Shown piece by piece: positions 56,801 through 64,000 of a stretch of DNA of 64,000 bases. Numbering within the stretch: position 1 is the stretch's first letter; the number at the start of each line of letters is the position of its first letter. The position numbers and the translations under genes were made by a program. The DNA comes from Hordeum vulgare subsp. vulgare (taxonomy: Eukaryota; Streptophyta; Magnoliopsida; Poales; Poaceae): assembly GCF_904849725.1 (NCBI RefSeq), contig NC_058520.1, positions 347,073,670-347,137,669 on the forward strand, given 5' to 3'. The notes under the pieces were generated by a model that saw only the letters and a list, made by a program, of their open reading frames with translations, had not been told where the DNA came from and searched no databases.

Positions 56801-57942
56801 GCTGTCAACCTTGGGCTGAAACTTAGATTGGGGTTTTTGGCTTTTCCACTTAGAACCAGAGAAGGGCCACTCGTTTGGAGTTGGGCATTGATGCTGGCCA
56901 CGTAATCTAGGAGTTTGAGAGAAAGGGAATGGGTGTAGCTAGGGTTAAGTGGGGTTTTGCCATACTGTTAGAAGGTGCACGACAGTGGTTTGGGGTGGTT
57001 ACACTCCACCACTGGTTATGAAACTTGAGAGGACTTGTTTTGGTGCAAAAACATGAGGCTACACCAAGTTTGGGCTCCATTGGACAAGTTTAGCAATGTA
57101 AACTTGAAATCACTCCTAAATCACCAGATCTGTCCCTTCCAAAGGGAGTGTGGGCAAATCAAGTCCCACAAATCCCATTTTTGGCAGGGAGTCCTCATTT
57201 GAGGTATTAGGCACTCCTGCAATGTTTTAGCTCCATTGGATAAACTTTGCTATGTAGAGTTGCTCTAACTTCATACTAGACAGAAAGTGCTTTGGAATTA
57301 TTTGGTGACCCTAACCACCTTGTATCAAGGTGAAACTCTATATGGGCACCAAATATGACTTAGGGAGGTCACTGGAATTTCTTAGGAATTTATGGAGAAT
57401 ATTTACTTTGGAAATATTTCAAAAGACCAAAACAAACAGAATAGGTTTTCAGGGTTTTACTCAATTATTTATAATATAAATAGGGGTTGAAAATCTTATG
57501 TATGGAAAATATATGTTCTCTGAGTACCTCCAAATTTTCTGAGATTTTTCTAAGGCAGAAAAGTATTTTTCCATATAGGAATATCATCTGTGGCTTCAAA
57601 AATGGACATGCAAATAAAATAGGGAATTAATTTATAAAACAATTGTTTTATGGTTTTGGTAAGCAAGAACAGTTTAGAACCAAATCACCAACTTTGGGTA
57701 AGAACACTCTCTTGCCATCAAGGACTTGTAGTGCAACCCAAAGTTGAGTTTGAAATAATCAGAAATAAGAAAAAGGATTTTGAGAATATTTAAGTTATGA
57801 AAATTATGGTTTTGCTAATACACAATCAAACATACAAGCATAAAATTAAAACCATGGCACTCACATCATTGATTTTGGATTTTTTTTAATAAACTCAGAT
57901 TTTTGAATTACAATAAAAGAGAAGTGAAAACAGGGTGTGACA
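53810..57942 (-). mobile_element. Long (4.1-kb) solo LTR, copy A, minus orientation
   Basis: On the minus strand TGTCACACCC (57942) to GTCCCCACA (53810), 4133 bp. Flanks ctcgt (53805-53809) and cccgt (57943-57947) agree in 4 of 5 bases and the gypsy LTR continues across. A plus-strand copy (LTR-B) begins at 60735. A TATA-like CTATAAG (minus, about 56296-56302) is followed by a CT-rich leader-like part. No protein is encoded. Size and layout recall LARD-type long LTRs such as barley Sukkula, but I have not been able to compare sequences. Confidence 0.72.
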
Positions 57943-57965
57943 CCCGTGTTTCCAGGACTCCCTCA
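57943..57965 (+). repeat. Gypsy-like element, 5' LTR, right end
   Basis: 'cccgtgtttccaggactccctca' completes the LTR after the solo LTR; it is followed by GTAGCCCCCGAGC, the usual start of the internal region of this family. Confidence 0.75.
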
Positions 57966-58339
57966 GTAGCCCCCGAGCTTGCATCCAACGCTGATGTAGA
58001 TGGTCTTCGACAACTTCTTGCGCCTAGGGTGACCGGCTTGCAAGAAGAGTTCCTCCAATTCCCCTTATTTGTGGAATGACAATCCGATCATTAACAAGAT
58101 CTTGATTACCGAAGTGTCACGGGCACACGGCCTTCAGTCTTTCCACTCGAGAATCGATAGCAGCACTCGATTTCTGTGCGCGTTAATGAAGACAAGCAAT
58201 CTAGCAGTCCCACTCGGAACCGCTTCTCGTAATCGTGAGGGGAAAATACCCTTTATAAACAGAACTAATCTGTCCTTGGGTGACCACCAACCCACAGGAA
58301 ATACCAAGAGAAAACCCTAGAGCTCCAGTGCCCATAGCT

Positions 58340-58953
58340 ATGGCCAGTTCCTCCTCGCGTCCCTTTGGCCCCCTCCTAGGAGATTGGCAAGCTATTCCAT
58401 TTCCCTGCTCGATTTTCCCAGCCTTGAAGTACAAGGATATCTTCCCACATCGGATCTCGTTCCTAACCTTGCTGGACTAACCTCGGCCAACGGCGAGGCT
58501 CTCACAGATAATTTACCTACCCCGCAAAAGGGAGAAAGGATCTGCTTTGTTTCTTTCCTGCTCCGGGGTCTGGATTTTCCGGTCCACCCCTTCCCGAGGG
58601 GATTACTCGAGTTCTATGGGCTCCGGCTTCACAACCTTACCCCTGGCTCAATCCTTCACATCTCAGGCTTCGTATCCCTATGCGAGATGTTCTTGGGCTA
58701 TGAGCCCCACTTCGACATATGGAGAAAGTACTTCTGTCTCATTCCCAGAATTAGGGGAATGTCAATTTGGGAAGTGGGCGGAGCTGAAGTGTGGCGTATA
58801 GCCGGGATTGGATACCCGGTCGGTACTCCAAAGAAGGAAACCAGTGATAGGTCTTTCGAATGGTTTTATATCGAGGACATTCCCTTATTCGTCCGAGTTC
58901 GTAGGGGTCCTCCCGAATACTCGGAGCTCTTCTTGAAAAAGCGGTTTAGCTAG
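58340..58953 (+). pseudogene. Transposase_28-like ('putative gypsy type transposon') protein
   Basis: ATG at 58340 (MASSSSRPFGPLLGDWQA), the familiar start of grass proteins of this family; one frameshift near 58390-58430 moves to the frame carrying GYLPTSDLVPNLAG, GERICFVSFLLRGLDFPVHP, RGLLEFYGLRLHNLTPGSI, HISGFVSLCEMFLGYEPHFD and WRKYFCLIPR. The frame ends at 58953 after ELFLKKRF. The family has no proven transposase activity; it is common in plant retroelements that lack pol. A relatively well-kept domain with a single shift. Downstream exons may exist. Confidence 0.78.
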
Positions 58954-60380
58954 CGGCGAGTCAGTCCCTCCCAAAAAGAGAGCCTAGAAGTACAGCGCCT
59001 AGCCTCCAAGGTGAGGTTACTTGCTCACAGTGGGCTGACCATCGTCGAAGTGATGGCTGCAGCAATTACCCGGTGTGTCCAGCAACCCCAATAGCGCAGG
59101 CACCACTTGTGGGACTACAAGGAGACACGCGACACCACCCATTCTAGGCGATAGGGACCGAATAATCAAGAGGCTTTTGCGGCTATTTTGGCCAACCTCT
59201 TTAAGGGCAAAAAAGATAATTTTGCCTACGTTACCGTCAGGGACGACTACTCGGCATACAATACCATTGAATGGGTAAGTGTGATTATAATTCCATAGTC
59301 CGGACACTTATGCTTCGCCTTACCGATCAATAACCCCTTGCTTTTCTTAACAGCCTTGGAGGTTTTGGATTGAGACGGTCAACTATTCCGCTCCTCAACT
59401 CAAAAGCTACTCCCGTGATGACGACCCCGAACTTCATGAGGATCTAGAGCTTTCAATTGTTTTCAAGGATGGAGTATTTTACCAGGAAAGTGTCAACAAG
59501 GTCAAGGTGGACCTCCAGGCTAAAAATCAAGGACCTCTTCCATCCTCCACTACAAACAAGAGAAAAAATATTACTCGGAGAGGAGCTATACATCCCGTCA
59601 TCCCAAACGCTCCTAGCTCCAACGCTAAAGGTCGGCGGTCCACGTGCCAAACTCTGTGCCGAGCTATACAAACCTAGCCACAATCGACCGAGCATAGGAT
59701 TCCCAGACAAGGGGCAACGACAGAGAACATATCGGCCGCCCCTTCAACCAAGAGGTATATATATCCATCATTCCTTCTTCACAGTAGTGATTGCCTTGGC
59801 TGCTCTTGACCCCTAGCCAAAATATCCAGGAGACGTACGCAACCATCTTTACCCGACAACGCTGCCGAAGTGTCCGACGGCCATAAGAGTCCAAGGTCCT
59901 CGACTAGTTCGAGAATTCGGGATACTGACTTACTTCCCGACGACCCCGTAGAGCATTCAGCAATGCATTCGAAGGTGAGAGCTTAATGAATCACCGGCGG
60001 CGAAAGGAGTCCTTGCGCCACCCTATTTTTTCGAAGCATGAGCTTAATGCTTTTAATCCGTGGATGCGTACCTTGGGGCCGTGAGAGTTGTACTTGAAGA
60101 AGCAGCCAAGTTGATGTCTTCCCACCTGCACGTAAATCATTGGTTTTTGGTACCCGAACATAAGTTCGGTCCCAGTAGCCTCCGAGCCTTGGCTTGGTTG
60201 GTACGGCAATATTAAGGGTCAATTTAATAGTGTACCATCATGTAGGCTCTAAATAAAGAGAACGAGAAACTGGCCAAGGATTGCGAGCTAAGCCAGGCCG
60301 AGTTGCAAGCTAGCAAGGTCGAGCTACAAGGGGTGAAGAAGTTCACCGCAGAAGCACATAGTGAGTAAAATTATTTTTCA
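58954..60380 (+). other. Downstream internal region of the gypsy-like element
   Basis: Probable degraded exons and introns of the same ORF (for example 'ctaaataaagagaacgagaaactggcc' at about 60246-60272 begins a Glu/Lys-rich helix). No frame longer than about 100 codons with a recognised motif. 59990-60220 has a minus-strand open frame that I do not support. Confidence 0.45.
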
Positions 60381-60419
60381 GCATGCAAGATTTCCATGGG
60401 AATACCTTTATAATAGAAG

Positions 60420-60646
60420 ACTTTGTTGTAGTAGGCGAATCTATAAGCCAATTGCAAAAAGACCTCAACGCAACCCAAGAGTCTCACAGGTATGACGAAT
60501 CCCAGCTTCAAGCTGGTCGTCGCGTATTAAAGCAATGTCGTGACAAAAATAACCAACTCAAGGAGGATAATAAGCAACAAGCCAAAGAGCTTGAGGACAT
60601 GAAATATAAAATGGTGCAGAACCATGAAGAGAATCGAAAATTATAG
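60420..60646 (+). pseudogene. Coiled-coil segment of the gypsy-like element ORF
   Basis: In one frame VVVGESISQLQKDLNATQES, then RYDESQLQAGRRVLKQC, KNNQLKEDNKQQAKELEDMK, ending at TAG 60644-60646. The heptad-like Leu/Ile/Val spacing and Glu/Lys/Gln content indicate a coiled coil. It follows the Transposase_28-type domain on the same strand, as in longer proteins of that family, so I treat it as the C-terminal exon. Confidence 0.6.
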
Positions 60647-60734
60647 GGTGGTCTATTATTTAAGTAAAATCCCAATCTTGGACTGTGATAAGTCATTTTT
60701 TATTGTGTTGTTTGTAAAGGTGTGCACTTCCTTT

Positions 60735-63700
60735 TGTCACACCCTGTTTTTCATCACAAGTATTTTATGTTGCAAAAATCAGAGCTTGTTAAAACTTTTT
60801 CAAATAATGTTGTGAGTGCAATGTCAGCCCTTGTATGAGTGAATGCTTGCTTGATTGACGACTCAAACCCATGAAAAACTTATTATTTTGCTCTCTTCAA
60901 AAAACCCTTTTTCCTTTATATCAAGATCACCTTCATCATGTTGGGATACACTACTAGCTCATGAAGCCAAGTGGCACTTCCAACCAAAGTTGGTGATCTA
61001 ATCCAAATATTATTTTCATTCATTAAAAACATTAATTGGTGATTTAAAATATTATTTTCCTATTTTATATTTATGTCTGTTTCTAAGGCCAGGAATGATA
61101 TTCCCACAAGGAAAATTGCTTTCCTGCCTTAGAAAATTCTGAGTAAATTCATGGAAGCTCAGAAGGACATATATTTTCCATATATAAGATTTTCAACACT
61201 ATTTTATATTAATATTATTTGAGTAAAACCCTGAAAACCATTTATGTCTGTTTTAGCTTTTTGAGATGTTTCCAAAGGAATTAATCTCAATAAATTCCCA
61301 TAAAATTACAGGAGCCCTCGCAAGACATATTAGGTGCTCACATAAAATCTCACCTTGATCCAAGGTGGGGAACTGCACCTAATGAGCCCAAAACCCTCTC
61401 TGTCCAGAGAAGAGTTGGAACAACTCTACATTGCAAAGTTTCTCCAATGGAGCTGAAACTTTGCAGAGGTGTTTTACACCCGAAATGAGGACTCCACACC
61501 AAAGATGGGATTTGTGAGACTCTGTTTGGCCATACTTCCTTTGTAAAGGACAGTACTGGTCATTTTGAAGCATTTTCAAGTTTACAAAGCTAAACTTGTC
61601 CAATGGAGCTCAAATTTGGTAAAACCCCATGTTTTTACCCCAAAACCAAACCTGTTAAGTTTCAATTCCAGTGGTGCACTGGAAGCACCCCAAATCACTG
61701 TCGAACACCTACTGACAGGAAGGTAAAACCCCTCCTAGCCACTGTTTTACCCAATGTCAAAGCCCCAAACTTGGTGAGTTAGAGCCTCAGAACACCCTGA
61801 GCACCCAGTCAACCAGCCCCTCCCCAACTCCACGCACTAGTGACAAGATCTTCAATTTGAACCACATGCCAGTACTGGCAACACTGGGTTCCTTGCCTCC
61901 TTTGACCAGCTCGTGCTCCCACTAGCACACAACGGCTAGGCACGCTCCCAGCGACACTCAGGACATGGAGGACACGTCCAAAGGGCCCCAGAGCGCGCCA
62001 GGATGCCGTGGCATGCCAAAACCGCGATCTGGACGCGCTACAGAGAACCTCCAGCAAGGGGACGTCGCCCCGGCCAGTTCCAACCCCCCTAGTAATGTCC
62101 AAACACTCCCCCGACACCCACTCTGTGCAAAGCTACCATCAGGGGTGCCCTGCTCTCACGCAAGAGCTCAGGCGATGCGTGCCCACGCGGGCCCGACGCG
62201 GCCGAGCATGCACGGTCGCTGTGGCTCAACCCCACTCGCTTTCCCTCTGCGACCAATGCACCAGGAGGTCCTAAACCACGTCCTGAACCCTTGGTTTCGC
62301 GGCCAGCACCTCACTGTGCTCACATGCACGCACGCCACGGCGAGTCACCGGCGTGGGCGAGTCGGCTCACCGCCGCTGGCCTATAAATAGGTCCCCCGGG
62401 CACCCCAGCACCTCCCAGGCAGCTTCAGCACAACCACTAGACTCCCCGTAGCCGCCCAATTGAGCTCGCAGAGCCCCGGTGCTCGATATCGACCGAGGCC
62501 CCTCCGCCTCGGAGCTCCGGTCGATCTCCGGCTACACGCGGGCTCCTGCGCCAACCGACCTCCCATTGCACTCCCCTTGACGCCAGGATCATTTCCCCCA
62601 ACTTCCCCGAGCGAATCCGTGCCCTAGCCACTAGCTCGACGCCAACCCGAAACCCTTCCGCCACAATCACCTCGTCGCCGGTGACTGAGACCACCTCCGG
62701 TGACGTCCTGACCACGAGCAAGTAGGCGGAGGAACGACGGACCCATTTCCGCTCCTAGATTGTCCTGAGGGCAACGGTAGCCTCGCCGGCGTCCGTCTCC
62801 ACCTCTCTGGCTGGAGGTAGGAGAAGGACCCGACAGGTGGAGCCCACCTGTCGGTGTCCTGGGGCAGCCAGCGCGCGCAGCCGCTCACACTGACCCCAGG
62901 GTCCCGCAGGTCAGGTTTGAACCTGTCCCGCGCGCGCCTGGTGGCAGGTCTGCTGGCTGGGCTGACTGGGTCTCCCCCTGGCCTTTTTCTTTTATTTTTA
63001 ACCTGTAGCTTAAATGATTTTTATAAAAATAATTAGACAGTAGAAAAATATGATTCTTCCACCAACAATTTTCTAAAAATGTGTAGTAATTGATTCTGTA
63101 GACTTTGACACTTATCAAAAACAGAATCTGTTTTGGTATAATAAAATGATATTAAAAGCATTTGTTTGCTCCTGTTTGCTTTTAAATAAATATGCTTAGC
63201 TAATAAAAACCATAGGAAACATTTTCCAAAATAATAAACTGAATTTATTCAAGCTTTGCAACATTTTTAAAAGCACCTTGTGATATGTTTCTGGGTGAGC
63301 TATTATTTATTTATTCCTTTCTCGACGGTAGAGTTACCGAGTGACGAGGATCCGGAGCGGAAGTCCTCGAAGACCCCGGGTACCTAGCTGACCAAGGCAA
63401 GCAGCCCTTTGACCATGACTTGAGCACAAGCATTGTTGCATGCTAGTATAGTTGGTATTTTCCCGTTGCATGTGAACACGATGCCGGTTCATCATTGTGG
63501 TGATGGCACCGGAGGCTTCTTCAAAGCCCTTCCATGTTGATGATGTTATTCACATGTCTCCTCGGAGCACAAGCATGATGAGCTTGACCCTACCGTCTAT
63601 TAGGATCATGCTACTGTCATGCTGACTAGTAGAGTAAGATCATTGCACTGAGCTTGACCCTACCCCTTGAGGGTCATGTTATTACCATGTTGACAAGTAA

Positions 63701-64000
63701 AGATAGAGCATTCTATCATGAGCATGATGAGGAGTTAAATTAAAGATTTTATGAAAACCCGTTGGGTGCCACTAATGACTGAGAGTGATGATGAGTTGGT
63801 GATCACTTTTGGTGAAGTGATGCACCGGTACTTTTGTGTGAGTACGGTTTCGGAAATGGGATTAGATTTATGATGTGTCGACCGTCCCAACCTTACCAGT
63901 ACGACCACGATACCCCTTTATGGGACGGGGCTTTGTTGATTACTCTGGTTGGTACTAGCAATGATCCACATTACTAGTGGCGGGAGTGATCGGTGTCACT
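60735..64000 (+). mobile_element. Long LTR, copy B, plus orientation, runs off the window
   Basis: Starts TGTCACACCCTGTTTTTC at 60735, homologous base for base in long blocks to the reverse complement of copy A (for instance 'aaacttgtccaatggagc', 'ggagctccggtcgatctccg', 'tttatgggacggggc'). TATA-like CCTATAAATAGG at about 62380-62391. The window ends at a point equal to about 54790 of copy A, so nearly 1 kb of the LTR is missing. Whether it is solo or the 5' LTR of a full element cannot be seen. Expected left TSD ccttt (60730-60734). Confidence 0.72.

Larger units (their letters stand above)
53364..60734 (+). mobile_element. Non-autonomous gypsy-like LTR retrotransposon with a Transposase_28-type ORF
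   Basis: LTR starts TGTCAAAACCAGCGGATC (53364) and ends CCAGGACTCCCTCA (57965), only about 465 bp once the nested solo LTR (53810-57942) is removed. Internal region from 57966 carries an ORF of the 'putative gypsy type transposon' family and a coiled-coil segment. No RT or integrase is visible before LTR-B interrupts at 60735. The left flank gccga (53359-53363) is the likely TSD; the partner is not in the window. Confidence 0.78.

Noticed and set aside
59983..60222. 79-codon minus-strand frame in the gypsy-like element
   Set aside because: Opposite strand to the element's ORF, without recognisable residues; likely chance.

Overview
The window looks like intergenic DNA of a large-genome grass, most likely a Triticeae species (wheat, Aegilops, barley or rye group). 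I see no intact host gene. Almost every base belongs to nested transposable elements. The BARE-1/WIS/Angela-type Copia LTRs (TGTTGGAAATATGCCC...CCCCAACA), the Athila-type LTRs (TGATACGTC...) primed by tRNA-Asp, the CACTA element with GGTCCCGGTT subterminal repeats, and the very long TGTCACACCC LTRs together point to this group. Family names are from memory and not from a search.

Left block (1-19988). A GC-rich Ty3/gypsy element of the Tat lineage runs from before the window to 16269. It keeps the end of pol (RNase H domains and integrase), a 3' non-coding region with tandem repeats, an ANTISENSE open reading frame with a B3-like DNA-binding domain, a polypurine tract and an 862-bp 3' LTR. A complete Athila element (Athila-1, 4319-14391, TSD acagg/atagg) lies inside the antisense B3 frame. 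The frame reads on when the two flanks are put side by side. The Tat element itself abuts a CACTA transposon (16270-19988; minus-strand TNP2-type transposase, right terminal repeat at 19988), which sits in the gag of a minus-strand Copia element (Copia-A).

Middle block (19989-51944). Copia-A contributes the start of gag, its leader and one LTR. That single LTR (about 1.8 kb) holds three independent elements, each with an exact 5-bp TSD: Athila-2 (21548-31383, TSD tacgt; gag-protease plus an envelope-position ORF, no pol), Angela-1 (32241-42568, TSD catat) and Angela-2 (42601-51199, TSD gatat). Angela-1 carries a minus-oriented solo LTR in its gag (35649-37469, TSD gttta) and has a truncated 3' LTR.

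Right block (51945-64000). About 1.4 kb of unrecognised sequence is followed by a non-autonomous gypsy-like element (53364-60734) that codes for a 'putative gypsy type transposon' (Transposase_28-like) protein and a coiled-coil segment. Its LTR is split by a 4.1-kb solo LTR in minus orientation (53810-57942). A second copy of the same long LTR, in plus orientation, starts at 60735 and leaves the window.

The most interesting signals are the antisense B3 frame with its own TATA box inside a Tat retrotransposon, a diverged copy of the LTR promoter/hairpin module in front of the third ORF of both Athila elements, and a PBS-like motif inside the Athila-2 LTRs. All coding regions carry stops or frameshifts and are called pseudogenes.
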